Part shown: one piece after another, positions 1 to 13,917 of the stretch
Layout of the letters: every line of letters starts with the position of its first letter
How positions within the stretch are numbered: position 1 is the first letter of the stretch
Assembly (NCBI GenBank): GCA_039707465.1
Contig: CM077645.1
Coordinates: 60,604,850-60,668,849, forward strand
Source: Rhabdophis nuchalis
Taxonomy: Eukaryota; Chordata; Lepidosauria; Squamata; Natricidae
Direction of reading: 5' to 3'
DNA: 64,000 bases
Program-made: the position numbers and the translations under genes
Notes under the pieces: model-generated
What the model saw: the letters and a program-made list of their open reading frames with translations, nothing else
What the model was told of the DNA's origin: nothing
Databases searched by the model: none

Positions 1-880
1 ATGAAATTTGTATTTTCAACTAGAGACCTTATAGAGCTAGCCAAGCTGTATTTATTAAGGCCTTACTTCATGTGCCAGTCTTTTACAGTGGGCAACTATA
101 ATAAAGGATCGTCACATAGATTTGTAAAAAAAAATATATTTCAAACTTTAGAACCATGAGGGATGCTTCCTAGAAAGCTCTATTGTAGTCAGCACTATTG
201 TGGGAAAACAACCAGCATGGAATGCTGCCATCTTTTTGATTATATAGAAATTATTTGTATAACTCGGTTTTCTTTGCCTAGGAATCAATTTATTTCTCAA
301 GGCTATTTTACATGTGCATTGTGCACAGAGATGCATATGGAAATGGTTCACATAATTGCTGCAGGGTTAAGAGATTCCTAGCCAATGTTGCTGTACATGA
401 CCAGCAATTCTTTGGTCAAAGCTCAAAGCACAGGAACTCTTGAATGACAGAAATCATATAAACTTTATTACACCATATTTTAGTTTATATATTTCAGGAG
501 CTTGACATAAATATTTAAAGACTGTAAATAAGGGGTTTTTTTCTATGCAGGAAAATGGGGCTTAGATATGTCTCTGTCACATCTGAAATATCTGTCCAGC
601 CAAAGTTCAAATCTAAGCAAAGCCGGCATCTTTATCTAATAAATGCTAAAATTCATCACAATGATCCTATATGAGCTGTCCGGGCTCCTCCTTACCTAGG
701 AGGGACCCGGTCACCTGAACAGAGACACTGGTTGGCTATTTGAAAATGCAACGGGGGCAGAGATATAATTACCCTTCACTTACTCTTTAGTGACAATAAA
801 ATAAGTCCTAATATAGACTCATACCTGGGTTCAATCAGCTTCACTCTCTGTCTCCCTCCAATGGCACTCTAGGTGTCTAT

Positions 881-1410
881 TACTGTGTTTTCCTGAAAAA
901 GACCCATCTTGAAAATAAGCCCTAAATTGATTTTTTTAATGCAGCCAATATAAGCCCTACACCCACCCACCCAATTACCCCTAATTAAGACCTCACCCAA
1001 TCCTGGGTACACATGGTGGTGCGAGGTGATGGGTAAAAATTAAGCTAGGATAGGAATGGGGAGTGGCTTCAAACAGTTGCAGCCAGGCCTTGCATACCCC
1101 AACACCTGCCTTGCTGCCCAACTCCTTCTGGAGCCACCAAGGCCAGCAAGGCTTTCCTGAAGGCCTCTGCAGCTGATAACAGGGCTCCAGATTGATCCGG
1201 AGCTCTGTTATCAGCTGCAGAGGCCTGCAGGAAACCCTTGCCGACTGCAGAAGAAGTTCCTGAAGGCCTCTGACAGCGAAAAGGAGGTCGAAGGTGATGC
1301 GCACAAGTGAGGTGAGTGTGGAAGACATCCCCCAAAATAAGACCTGGTGCCTTTTTTGGTGGCAAAAGAAATATAAGACTGGATCTTATTTGGGGGGAAA
1401 TACAATATGT
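881..1410. mobile_element. Short DNA transposon with inverted ends
   Basis: The left end (TACTGTGTTTTCCTGAAAAA) and the right end at about 1375-1410, read on the other strand, match as imperfect terminal inverted repeats containing AATAAG motifs. The interior has a separate near-perfect hairpin with 27-bp arms at 1162-1188 and 1199-1225, one mismatch and a 10-nt loop. No transposase is present, so it is non-autonomous. TA dinucleotides lie at the edges, suggesting a mariner-type element, but the superfamily is unproven. Confidence 0.55.
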
Positions 1411-3480
1411 CAATTCATATCTCTGAATTGCTCGGTAAACCATGGAATCTCAGGGGATCCATACAAACAGAGAGTCCGTATCATGGATGAGGGAAGCTTT
1501 ATTAGATACTGATCTGCCATTCAACAGAGTCTAAAATGATGAAACCCTAAAAACCAGGTCCTGGAATTTCCTTCAGGCAGAATATGGCATCAGTCATAAA
1601 CACCATGGCTGCTATCCTGGGAGCAGCCTGCCTCTTGTCTCCAACCAATTGCAATGTAATCTTCCCATTTTATCCATAAGTCTTCCCTCACAAGCCTCAT
1701 CCTACAACCACTCCATCTTTTGGGGGGGTTGTCAAATATTTCCAGGTGTTAGATCAAGATTTCCTGTCTCTAATCCACATATTTGTGGTACCTCTCCCCA
1801 TATTGGTTGATCTTCTGTCCCAGTGGCTTCAGTAGGTGGCAAGTAGCAGGGGAAGAAGATCAAGTCTATGGATAACTCTTCTATCTCTATCTACAATGAC
1901 TGACATGAGAAGGAAGAGAAATTATCCAAACCAGGGCTTCCCTTTTCCAATCATCATAGGCAGTCCAGAAGCATACTGTAACTGATGATATCAAAAGCTT
2001 CCAAGACTCAGCAGGACAAGTGTCACTCACCTATTGCAGTTCTATGATAGGTCATCAATAATGTATTTCAGCATCATACATAGCCCTGAAACTCAACTTT
2101 AAAAGACCTGAGTAATCCATTTCATCTAAAGTTATCTGCAGCTACAATCTAACCATCTTTTCAACTACCTTCTCTTAATTAGTATTAAAAGCAATGATTA
2201 AAATATACCATATGTTCCACTGTTCCAAGTTTGTTTCCATTTTTTGTGGTTTATCATAGTGTTCATAGTGCATAGTCTTGAGGCACAGGCTTTAACTTAA
2301 CAGACATATGCACTAATACGGTGGAAAAATTGAAGTTTTAATATAAGTGTAATTTTAAAAAACTAATTAGAAAGATTATACAAATAGAATACTTTTGATA
2401 CTCAATTCTTCCTCTCATGTGTACACTATCTTGACTGGGATTATTTAAATTTTATCTCAATACAATAATATTGCTACTACAAAGGTCTCTAAGATTATTG
2501 TTATTTCTATTATAACATGTATAATACTATATTCAAACATTAATAACTTTAACATAGCAAGAGACTGTTTCTAAAAGGAATCTTTATTTGTATTCAGTAT
2601 GTCTCTACACATATGTCCATACAAATATGTAGTGCCCCTAGAGTCAAGGGATCAAAATTCAGGTATGTGACAAGTCATTAAGCAAGGACAACCTGTATTT
2701 AATTCAAGACTGGAGGAAGCTCCATATATGCAGTGGGACGTATAAGTAGAGCTGCTTGTGACGCTGAAGTTAACATGACTGTAGACATTCAAGTATTCAA
2801 AAATGTCATATGTGTATGGACATACTGAATACAAGGAAGATTTGCCTCACAAAGGGCCAGGCTAGGTGTCCAGCAGCGGGAGGAAGAAAGTAGTGAAGAT
2901 CAGCTGGGGGTGTGAGTTGTGATGGAGTGGCCAAAAGGACAGAGATTGGGGAGGAGATAGGTGGGGATGTATAGTTGAAGCAGGATAAACATGGCAGGGC
3001 GGCAGAAGTATTGTCTATCAGGTAAACAATTTCTGAATCCCTGCCTCCCTCTCTGTCTCTCATTCCTTATGTTGCTATTACCAGAATTTCACTGAATCAG
3101 TTGGGCAAAAAATGATCTTTATTTGTTCCACTGACCTTCTGCAAAATTAGTTTATGAACTGTTTTTAGAGGTAAGCTCAAAGCACACAGCACAGGTATGG
3201 CAGTCAGGATTGTTGTCTGAAATGTCTTCAGAGTGGAAAGACTGAATTTATTGTATGAAACAAGTCACAGCCATGTGTGGAGGTGTGCAATCCTGCTCAT
3301 TATCGTTGGAAAAATGGGGAACCAAAAAGCACAGTAAAAAAATTAAATTTTAATAATGCTAGTGATATTTTCTAAATCCTTCTTGACAGAAAGGTTCTCA
3401 TTATTTTTATCTGTCTCAGAGTATGGTTCTTTAATGCCATTCTCACAAATGGCCTTAGCCATGATTGTTTTCTTTTCTTT
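1411..3480. other. No recognisable gene or repeat
   Basis: AT-rich, apparently intronic DNA. Open frames are short and unlike known proteins. A weak resemblance to the end of the TA-flanked element of 11.5 kb occurs near 2655-2695, too diverged to call. Confidence 0.4.
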
Positions 3481-3482
3481 CT

Positions 3483-3531
3483 CCCCCCCCCCCCCCCTCA
3501 GCAGTCAAGGAAGGGAGTGGAGGACGAGAAT

Positions 3532-3559
<28 letters not shown>
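3483..3559. repeat. Poly-C run and (CA)n microsatellite
   Basis: A run of 15 C at 3483-3497 is followed, after a 34-bp spacer, by about 14 CA units at 3532-3559. It is length-variable simple sequence. Confidence 0.9.
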
Positions 3560-3563
<4 letters not shown>

Positions 3564-4039
3564 TTCTATCACACATAAAGTGACAAAATACTAATATTTT
3601 GGAGACTGTATTTTCAGGAACAATTGCTGCAAATGTGTGTGAGGGTAGTATCTTTTGCCTTTCTTGACTGAAAAGAGGTCAACATGGTTAAGGCAACTGT
3701 AGACAACATCATATAGAAAAAGACATACATCCAAAGACAGAAAAGGGAATATATCTAAATGGCAAAATGATGTCCCGGATTTAATCATTCAGGTATTTTT
3801 GAAACAGTTGGCTGATTGAAATCACAGTTAGGTTGCAGTTTTTGCCTCTGTATTACAAGAGTTGGAATTGTACTATTTGGAAATTGTTCATTTTGTTTTC
3901 TTAAAATTTGTGACATGTAAATGAAACCAGGGTTGCCACAGTAATTATTTTCTTCCTGCTAGCTTTTTCTCTGTGTAATGTATGCTATCACTAGTGAAAT
4001 AAAGCAGGTGACTTTTTTTTTCTTCCTTGGTTCAGAACC

Positions 4040-4800
4040 TAGGTTCTGAAATCTAATCTAATCAAATCTTTATTGCAGTCAAACATTAGCATAACGAGGG
4101 TGGTAAAGTCAATGAAAAACAAAAATAATATATCAGAATCTAAAAAATAATCATAATTATAAAAATATACAAGATGTAAAATAAACAGTATATACATAAA
4201 ACAAACATGTGTCTCTAAAAAGAGGGATAGGAGCATTAGAGGATGTAGGAGAGCATAGAAATTAACATGTGGCAGACTGAATCTATCAAAGTACAAGAGC
4301 CCTCTAGTATGACAAACTAGATGCTCATTGAGATTAGCTTATGGCACAGGTCAACATCTGATGGATTTTAAGCACTGCTGCGAAGAACATTATATGTTAT
4401 AGCAGGGTTTATATCTGAAAGCAACAGGGAGGTATAGAATTGTCCTGTGCACCCTGGATATTTATGAAATAATAGTGAGATGAGGCTTGTACAAATGTCT
4501 CTGTAATACAAGCACTAGAGAAGCATATGCTGTGTTGTTTCTATGTGTCCCGAGTTACAGTGGTATTGTCTCTCCAGGTATAGAATCTTTATGTATCAGC
4601 TTTTAAGGACAACTGATGGGTGGGCATGGCATTGTGCCAGAGTAAAAGCCCTTAGGGCTAAGTACTTGGAATTTAGTTTGTTTTAGGGGAGGCAGAATAT
4701 TTGTTGGATTTACTGGCCCTGGGTAGATCCAACTGGCATTCTGTGTCTGTTAGATGCTGTATAATGAGTGTTTTGGCCTGATCATACCCCATGCTGAGAA
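4040..4800 (-). mobile_element. Decayed LINE 3' end
   Basis: At 4046-4080 the + strand reads like the reverse complement of a non-LTR tail, with TTTGATT-type units next to AATAAAG. Further in, minus-strand translation near 4470-4580 resembles the Cys/His knuckle (C..G..ETTEH.LL.C pattern) found at the C-terminus of some LINE ORF2 proteins. Frames are broken throughout. The clade is unresolved. Confidence 0.4.
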
Positions 4801-4926
4801 GAAAGCTCAAGGATGAAATTTTGGTTGTCACTGTTTTTTTTCATGTGGACTGAAAGTCATCCCTCATAGTTAATGGGGCAAGTCTAAGGATGGGGCAAGT
4901 CTTAAGTTAATGGGGCAAGTCTAAGG

Positions 4927-5649
4927 TTCGCCTGGTACGCCAGTTGCGTCCCCTATTGGATCGGGATGCCCTTTGCACAGTCACTCACGCCCTCGTGACA
5001 TCCCGACTGAACTACTGCAATTCTCTCTACATGGGGCTCCCCTTGAGGTGCACCCGAAGACTTCAGCTTGGCCAGAATGCAGCCGCGCGAGCAATAATGG
5101 GAACCTCTAGGTTTACCCACATAACACCGCTCTTGCGTGAGCTGCATTGGCTGCCTGTCGTCTTTCGGGTGCGCTTCAAGGTGTTAGTTACCATCTTTAA
5201 AGCGCTCCATGGCACGAGACCTAGTTATCTGCGGGATCGGATCCTGCCCCATACATCCCTGAGGCCGATTCGCTCCCACAGAGAGGGACTTCTCCGGGTG
5301 CCGTCCACTAGGCTATGCCAGCGAAGGGAGAAGGGCCTTCTCTGTGGCGGTCCCAGCCCTCTGGAACGACCTTCCCCCCGAAATTAGAACAACTACGGAC
5401 CTCCGCTCCTTCCGTCAAAAACTGAAAACACACTTCTTCTGCTTGGCCGGCCTAGGTTAGTCTTCCGTCTTTTAATAGGGTTTTAGGGGATTTTAGCGTA
5501 ATTTTAATACCGGGGATTTTAGCGCAGGGATAATTTTGTTTAATTTGTATTTTATCTATTTATCTATTCATATATTCAATATTGGTTTTTTAATTTCCCT
5601 GTGCACCGCTCCGAGTCCCTTTGGGGAGAGGAGGTGGTTTATAAATAAA
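4927..5649 (+). mobile_element. L2-like LINE, 5'-truncated 3' end
   Basis: The 147-residue frame at 4944-5387 matches the C-terminal part of the reverse transcriptase also present at 20.4-21.7 and 36.9-37.8 kb, with the shared blocks VTHALVTSRL, YMGLPLRCTRRLQL and ELHWLPV. A small deletion after LCQR (about 5320) shifts the frame, so it is dead. The original stop context (LAGLG-like, then tag) is visible near 5440-5460. The 3' UTR has the family's GC-rich stretch (caccgctccgagtccctttg) and ends in the (ATT)n tail. Imperfect 18-19-bp tandem repeats at 4870-4926 sit at the 5' junction. Confidence 0.88.
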
Positions 5650-5650
5650 A

Positions 5651-5748
<98 letters not shown>
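5650..5748 (+). repeat. (ATT)n microsatellite, LINE tail
   Basis: About 33 nearly uninterrupted ATT units directly follow the 3' end of the L2-like copy. They are best explained as expansion of the element's own short 3' repeat tail. The poly-Leu and poly-Asn frames here are artefacts. Confidence 0.95.
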
Positions 5749-5749
<1 letters not shown>

Positions 5750-5761
5750 AAAGGATAGTTT

Positions 5762-6500
5762 GAGCCAATAGTTAAATATGGTCACCCACACTCTATCTTT
5801 CATTTTCATGAGGCCTGTCTTTAATCTCATAGTAGTTTTAAAACATATTTTGGGGGTTGAATAGCCAATCTTAGGAATTTGGACAGAACAAGTTTCAGTA
5901 ATGCAAAATTGAAGAAGTTGACTTCCAATAATTTGAGTGCTGCAAAAATGTACTGCCCACTCTTTTCTTGAGGAATTTAAGGATAGCAGATGAGTTGCGC
6001 TGTGCATTTCAGTGATGTAGTCTCCAGGGAGTTCCATACTGTTGGCCAAATAAGACTATTCCTAAGTATTTGAAACATGGACCCCCAACAATCTTATCAC
6101 AGTTGTGCTCCAGAAATGGCACTTGACCTTTTTGGCAAATGTGCTTTGCAAGGTACATTTGCAACGTAGAGGTCTCCAAATAGAGAAGAGAGCAGAAGTG
6201 CAAAGGTCTCTTTGCCAAACAAGGGAGTAAATCTCTTGATTAGTGTCACCTGGATGAAACTTTATTTAAAAAGCAGCTCTGAGCTTGATTCACTTTGCTG
6301 GAAACAATGTCTAACTTCCAGTTCTTGTTCGATGTCCTGTTTGTGTAACAAACTTTGAATCTCTATTCTGGCTGACAAACCTCACCTGGTTCTTGGAATC
6401 CTCAACTGGGTTGCATTGAGAGGAATTATTGAAAAGCAGATATATTTGGCAGCTGTATTCTGCCATGGTTGATGGATCTATTTTTTTGTCTTCAGTCGAC
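5762..6500 (-). mobile_element. Old LINE reverse-transcriptase fragment
   Basis: Minus-strand translation around 6010-6100 reads FKYLGIVLFG, the usual block downstream of the catalytic region in many non-LTR reverse transcriptases. Further minus-strand pieces (frames at 5639-6049 and 6009-6218) continue the same domain with frame changes. Several disruptions show an old copy. It is distinct from the L2-like family of this window. The clade is unresolved. Confidence 0.5.
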
Positions 6501-8519
6501 CATTTCTTCCCTTGAAAAAATGACTTGTCTTTTCAAACATTGGGCCAAGTTTGTTTTGTTGTCAACATGTATCAAATTGTTGAATTAATATGTTTTCTGG
6601 GTTTGTACATTCAGTAATAATTATAATTGGTACCCAATATACCTAATCTGTCATTTCAGTTCAAATTTCATTTTCAGGATTTTCTGAATGTTGTGATGTA
6701 TTTCTTTCTAATATTTTTGGGGGGAGGCTTACATAACCACAACATATGGTCCTATTTTGTTTCTGCATTTCCAACCTAAAAGACTTAAGTTTGCCTGTCA
6801 GGCTGTAATTCTAGTGGAATATTGTTCTGTTCTTCTTTCTCAATATTCTCCTCTTCCTGGACTATTGACTGTTTTCAATCTCCATATTAGCATGGTTGCC
6901 TAGGTATAATTTTCTGCCCCACAATATGATACAAAGTATCATATTTAGCAAAGTAAATGTACCTTATTAAATCTGAATTAGACTTCATTGTGATTTCTGT
7001 GGTCTCTTCATTTTAGAATAGCTATAGAAATATATGGCCAGCTTGAACAGGCCATCAAAATGTAGGACATTCAGACCTACACACATTGTAATCCAGATTG
7101 TATTTTATGAGCATATTTCTGAAATTTCAGTACAAACAGATTTGAGAATGAGGAGGATGATAGGATGAAAACCAATTATTACTCTTGATCCTAATAATTA
7201 AATCACTACAGTTACTTTGGGTGTTTAAGATTAGATTTTCTGCTATTGTTAATTTTTAACAATAAATTTAAAATAGATTTTATTTAATTTGCATTTGTCA
7301 GTTTGTTTCTTTTGTATATGTAGATTTTCCTTAACAGTCCATTTAGGTTATTCGGGTAGGAGAGCATAGGATAGGATCGGAAAGGACAGGATAAGATAGG
7401 ATAGGACAGATCTAGTCTATTTGGGCTCAATTGTGGTCATAAATCAAGGACTACCTGTATTGCACAAAATAATGTAGAAGATTTTAACCTGGAATCTTAA
7501 ATGTTGTGTCCTTCCCCTTAATGAATGCTGCTTTGTTTGTTTCTTAAAGGATGTTTAACATAAGAATAGCTTAAGTATATTATATAATGAATGAAACAGT
7601 ATACTGTATTTTGAAATTTCTGCAAATATAACCAAACTAAAAAATTCATCTCAGAATGTATGCATAAATTATAAATATGTAATTCTGTCACACTAAATTC
7701 ATGCAAAGCAATAGCAAGACAAAGCAATTAGCAAGTCTATAAAATATAGGCTTGATATATCTTGGCCTGGAGTTTATTTTGAAAATTATCTTCCTTTACC
7801 CTTGAAGGGTTGATGCTTTATGTACAGAGTTTATCTGCACCCTAATACAACATATCAGGAGTTATCTTTCCTAGTGTCAATTCAGAAGTCAAGACTATCT
7901 TGCCCATTTTTCTGTTTGGTGGTTTCTGACAAATTTATAGTAAAAGCATGTAGACAGGATTGATACAATTGATACAATTTAGGTCAAAGAATGACCTAAA
8001 ATTTAATGGTTATTATTAATAGTAGATCTAGAAATTATATATAAAACACAGGTTCTACTTAGGGCTATTTGGATGAATCCATGATTAATTAAAGATTTGT
8101 TCATTCAAATCAAGCTTTATACTGTTCTTTTTCCAGGAAAATAAAAATCAATAATTGTTGCAATAGCCCACTCTTTCCTAGAGTGTGGAAATTTAGATTA
8201 GATTTTGTCCAGTACAATTTATTTGGAAATGTTTTCCCCCTATCATTTCTGGTGGCACATTTGCTCAGAGAGCTTAATGTATGATTTAATTCTCATGGGC
8301 ACACAGTCCTGTTACCCAAGTCTCTTAAAAAAAACCTTTAAAAAAATCTGAATTCATTGCCCAGCTTTATTATAACAGCAGTTTGTGAGTCTGTAGAAAA
8401 AACTTTGTGAATTCTATATGTAGGCTGCACAGAATCAACAGATAATTCATCTTAATATCAGCAATACTGTGATTCATAATGCAAACTGGGAGCATCCTTG
8501 AAGTTTTAGTCACACATTC
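6501..8519. other. Mostly unannotated intronic DNA
   Basis: AT-rich, no credible exon. The only structure seen is a degenerate (aggat)n tract at about 7360-7410 and the element end at 7420-7458. Confidence 0.4.
7420..7458 (-). mobile_element. Fragment of the AGGTAGTC-ended DNA element
   Basis: These 39 bp are the reverse complement of the left end of the element at 11491-11837, ending in ggactacctgt. The rest of the element is missing. Confidence 0.65.
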
Positions 8520-9235
8520 CTTTTAATTTGGCCCTGCACTCTTTTAAAGCTACAGTGTGCTAACTTAATAAAATGCGGCATGCAAATGCACAAGTTTTTG
8601 CCTTCGGGCATTTAGCCATGATGTTTCCGTGGTGTCTCCTTTCAAGTATATATTCTTTCTTAAATTATTTACCCTGTAAACATGCTTTGCATTTTCAAAG
8701 GAGGCTCTGGCTTCCCTGTCTGAGGGCGTTTGCTGAGGTTTTTTAGGTGAAAAGAATCCAAAGTTACAGATAGCATTTTTTGTTGTTGTTGTTGTTTTGC
8801 TAGTGAATAAAGCTATGTGGTTTTTTGCAGATGATGGTGATCCTTACTTTTTTTCTTTCCCTCCTCCACTTGAAATTTCTTGTTGCGTTGCCTGGAGCTA
8901 TACCCACTGGCAGTGTCTGGCTGTGACAGTATTAGAAACCTCTTTACAGATGGGCCCTGTCAATGCCAACTCCATTGTTCTGCCATCTGAGCTAGTTTGA
9001 TTACAGAATGTTACTGAAAGCCCACTCAGCGCCCCCAATTCGTTTCTTTAGTGCTTTGGGTTGTTGACTTGCAGTCTGAAATGTGCTACTGGCAGAATCA
9101 AAGTTTTCATGGTCTATTCTCTCCTGTTGCCGTCCGAAGTGGAGCTTTACGTTCCAGCAATATTTCCAAGATGTTCTTTGCTCTGCTTCCCTAGGAGTGG
9201 AGCAATGAAGCCAATATAACTTTTGCAATAATGGA
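8520..9235. promoter_or_regulatory. Candidate conserved noncoding block
   Basis: High-complexity, repeat-free sequence with base composition unlike the surroundings. It includes a perfect octamer ATGCAAAT at 8580-8587 and a TCF/LEF-type ATCAAAG at 9097-9103. Frames at 8797-9000 and 9001-9228 are open but lack homology I recognise. Calling it regulatory is inference from texture and motifs only. Confidence 0.25.
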
Positions 9236-10030
9236 AAAGAATCTTATTATTAAGTAAAATATAAAGAATAGCGATAATTCTGAAAAGGAGTTTTGATAGC
9301 ATCCTTCCTATGTTATGATTAATTTGTTCTGTTCAACTTTGTATCCTTAGATGCAATGAGCTAGCTAATTCAAATTCCTCAAAGTTAACCTTTGATATAC
9401 ATATCCTACATTTGCACTTTAATGGAACATTTAATTAGCAGATATAGGTGGGGGTCTGTAAAGATTTGTCTTCTCATGAGGAGGATTTTAGAGACAAGTT
9501 TGCCGATTAACTAATCTTGCAATCAAGTGTGCAGCCAGAAAATCAGAACTGAAACATGTGAAGAGATAATTTCGTTTATTCTTCCCCCTGTTTAATTTAA
9601 GAGTACTGAAACACCAATAACTAGGTCAGATATGAGGCAATGGCTTAAGAACGCTAGCGTCTTAGATATATACATTTGTCCAAATATGTGCTCAAATGAG
9701 CAAATATCATCCACGCTTAATCCTCTGCACATTAGCATTATGGATGCCTTGGAGCTCTCATCCCATACACACAACGGTTGTCAGCCACAGTTGTATTAGA
9801 GGCATATTACTCTATTTTATTTAAGGCTGAATTTAAAAGACTTTTCATCTTTTTCAATGTGCTTTTTTTGCCCAGTTTCAATTTTCCTAAGGTATTTCCC
9901 CCCACCCACCCACCCCCAACAGGATCGATGAGACTGAGCAGACAAATCTGCAGGCTGCTTTTCATACAGTTAGTTACTTTGGTCAAATAGTTGTCTCTCA
10001 GGTGTTGTTTTAGAGAATGCACCATATGAA
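9236..10030. other. No recognisable feature
   Basis: Unannotated intronic sequence. A C-rich stretch (cccacccacccaccccc) lies near 9900-9917. Confidence 0.4.
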
Positions 10031-10620
10031 AAGAGAAATAAAATAACAAAGAATGAATGAGTGAATGAAAAAGAGAGAGAGAAAGCGAGAGCTCTAAGCT
10101 CAGGTGTTAATCCACATTGCAAACTAATAAGAAGCAGAAGTCCCTTTAATTAGCTTTAGTTTGTTAGACCATTAAACATGTTTTTTTTTCCCCTTCGAAG
10201 AAAGACAGAGAACTCTGCTCATTTTGGCAGAGTAAATATTGCCTGTTAAGTTTGAATTAGCTGTCATCGTGGGAGAATTAATGCTGTGCTATCCTTTCTA
10301 GTGAGGAAAGGAAAAACAAACGAGACAGATCTTAGTTTAGCTTTAAGTGATAAATGAGGACAAAGCAGGCCATTCATCTCCTGCTAGCAAAGTGGACACA
10401 AGCACTAAAGCAGTTTTGCGGAAGACGTGTCAGCAAATGTGATCATTTTGTAACCTGTCAGGAGGATAGAGAGCTGGTCCTTTTAAAGTATCACAGGGGA
10501 GTGTGTTTGTCTGATGTGACAGTTTTCATCCATCCATTTACTTTTTTTTTTAAAGGTGAATGTTGGGAGCAAGAGGGAACACTGAAAAAAACAGGGAGTG
10601 ATCTGAAATTGATTTAAGAC
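10031..10620. promoter_or_regulatory. Candidate conserved noncoding block
   Basis: Repeat-poor sequence with several homeodomain-like sites (for example tttaattagctt near 10145 and gagaattaatgc near 10273) and few signs of decay. It lies about 3.3-3.9 kb upstream of the VTI1A terminal exon. No coding potential is convincing. Regulatory identity is inferred, not shown. Confidence 0.22.
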
Positions 10621-11490
10621 TTTCTCTTACTTTCCTAAGCATTTTGTCCTATCTCCATTAGTTTGTGCGTGTGCATGTTGGGGAAGAGGATGTACAAGAA
10701 ATTTATAGTTTACAATTTGCAATCTTTAAAAAAAACACTTGTTTTTTTGTCAAATACATCAGTTTAACTAACTGATAACTAAGCCTAATAAATGTATTGG
10801 GTACAATAAAACTTTCTAATATTTGCTTTCTTTTTGTGTCTAACTCTGATTATACTGATTATATACCCAAATCATCCTGACTAATATCTTATTTGAGGTA
10901 TATAGATTAAAACACTATGTTGGATTATTACAAATATATCCTACAAACAGTCTTGATTGTTCAATCATAATTATCATGTTTAATATGATTTACACTTATT
11001 CTGTTTAAGAGCTCTTAAATTACTCATTGTCCTTTAAATAGTGATGAGTGATTGCTTGTATGCTAACAAAATAAGAGATTCATCTCTGCAAATGGTGAAT
11101 AACACAAAGTGTTATTGCTTCTTGAATCTTTTGAATCTCAAATCTTTTTATTGCTCCTCCTTACTATCCAACAGGATAAAGCTTGCCTTATTACTCTGTC
11201 TATGCTACTGAGACAAAGATGGCTTTTAGAGCATGAAATGCACAGTTTGACACTTGCTTCTTGATAATAAATTGTCCTTTTCCTCAAAACTAATTTGGTA
11301 TTTGATAACAGTAATTGCATCATATTTCCACCCTGGTAATGCTTACTTCATGGCAAAATGTCTTTTCTATGGATAAAATGGCAAAATTATTCCATGAGGT
11401 GCACAATGGTTTATGACATTTGTAGCTAATATGACGAAATCTATTTTTCTATGCAATCCAATAAGGATAGATTTAGATATATAGATATAT
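10621..11490. other. No recognisable feature
   Basis: AT-rich intronic sequence without credible ORFs or repeats that I can name. Confidence 0.4.
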
Positions 11491-11837
11491 ACAGGTAGTC
11501 GTCATCTTACAACCATAACTGAGCCCAAATTTATGTTGTTAAGTGAGACATTTGTAAAGTGAGTATTGCCTCATTTTATGACCTTTCTTGCCACGGTTGT
11601 TAAGTGAATATGGCTTCCCCATTGACATTGCTTGTCAGAAGGTTGCAAAAGGTGATCACCAGGTAATGTCAACAGTCATAAATATGTCAGATGCCAAACA
11701 TCTGAATTTTGATCATATGACCATGGGGATACCACAATGGTCGTAATTGTGAAAAATGGTCATAAGTCAAATTTTTCAGTGCCATTGTAACTTCGAATGG
11801 TCACTAAATGAACTGTTGTAAGTCAAGGACTACCTGT
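11491..11837 (+). mobile_element. Non-autonomous TA-flanked DNA element, full length
   Basis: The element begins acaggtagtcgtcatcttac and ends with the inverted match gtaagtcaaggactacctgt. TA lies on both sides, as for Tc1/mariner insertions. No ORF is present. Other copies occur at 33275-33590 and 54233-54849, and an end fragment at 7420-7458. The family is familiar from squamate DNA. The superfamily is inferred from the TA target. Confidence 0.8.
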
Positions 11838-11965
11838 ATGTGGGTGTATGTGAGCATGTGTGTCTCTAAGTGTGTCTGTGTGTTGTATATATACAGTTTA
11901 GATGACTAATTAAACAATGATTTATATAATTCATTTATATAATTTATTGATCAGCTCATAAAACT

Positions 11966-12073
<108 letters not shown>

Positions 12074-12298
12074 AAATTTATTTAAGGGATGATTAATATA
12101 TATATATTAATCATGTTTATATCCCGCCCTTCTCCACGAAGGACCCAGGGCGGCGCACAGGAATTTATAAAACATACAAAACAATCAATACAAAATTTAA
12201 AAACATATTAAATTACAATCCTATGCTAAAACCAATTAAAATCACCAGTTTAAAACTATCTAAAATAGCCCCGACGGGAGGTTAGGCTAGGCCGGCTT

Positions 12299-12880
<582 letters not shown>

Positions 12881-13436
12881 AAAAAGATGTGTCTTTAGAC
12901 ACTGGCGGAAGAGGCGGAGGTCCGAGATGGTACGCAATTCAGGGGGTAGGTCGTTCCAAAGGGCAGGGCCCACCACAGAGAAGGCTTTTCCCCTGGGTGT
13001 CGCCAGTCGGCATTGCCCGGCCGACGGCACCCTGAGAAGGCCCTCTCTGTGGGAGTGGATCGGCCGAAGGGATGTATGGGGCAGGAGACGGTCTCACATA
13101 TAACTAGGCCCCGAGCCATGGAGCGCTTTAAAGATGGTCGTCAGAACCTTGAAGCGCACCCGAAAGACCACAGGAAGTGCAGCTCGCGCAGGATGGGTGT
13201 TATATGGGAGCATCTAGAGGCTCCCGTAATCACCCACGCGGCTGCATTCTGGACTAACTGTAGCTTTCGAGTGCACCTCAAGGGAAGCCCCATGTAGAGA
13301 GGATTACAGTAGTCGAGTCGGGATGTCACGAGAGCTTGAGTGACTGTGCAAAGGGCAGCCCGGTCCTGTAAGGGGCGCAATTGGTGCATCAGGCGTACCT
13401 GATGAAACGCCCCCCTGGCCACGGCCGCCACATTTT

Positions 13437-13917
13437 GTAGGCTAAAGCATTAAAAACTGATAGCCAAATTAAAATTCTTGGGGCCTTGCACTTTTTTCTT
13501 TAAAATGTATATCTAGAGGACTGATCCAGAACTGTGGCAAAAGAAAAAGCGTAGGGGGGGGGGGTTGAGCATACATGCAAGCGCAGGCATGTATCACTTT
13601 GTTTCATTTGGGGGTTATCATCAAATACAGAAAAGAAGGAAAAAGTAATATTCCAGAGGAAATAAAAGTAATGTAGAGAAAAAGTGGAATTTAATTTGCA
13701 TCAACACCAGCAAATTCATCTTCCATTAATTTTCTATTCTTAAACATTTAAAAAACTAAGAGATGAAATTATCTCGGAAGCAAAAATAAGCAAAATCAAC
13801 ATAGCAAATAGTCTTAAAGGTTCCTTATCTATGTTTTGTTGGATATATGCATAGAAAATCAGTTGACATACACATCTTTTATTGTCTTTTACCCCTTTCT
13901 CTTTTTTCTCCTCCTAG
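13437..13917. other. Intron end before VTI1A exon
   Basis: No repeat recognised. A poly-G run lies near 13554-13564. The polypyrimidine tract and AG acceptor are at 13881-13917. Confidence 0.5.

Noticed and set aside
5536..5763. Poly-Leu, poly-Asn and poly-Ile frames
   Set aside because: They are translations of the ATT microsatellite in different frames; the same holds at 12256-12518 and 43209-43421.
9001..9228. Possible exon in the block at 9.0-9.2 kb
   Set aside because: Open for 75 codons but without homology or clear splice sites; better regarded as noncoding.
13481..13600. Alternative VTI1A exon before the last exon
   Set aside because: No acceptor-donor pair around an open segment resembling the SNARE helix was found.
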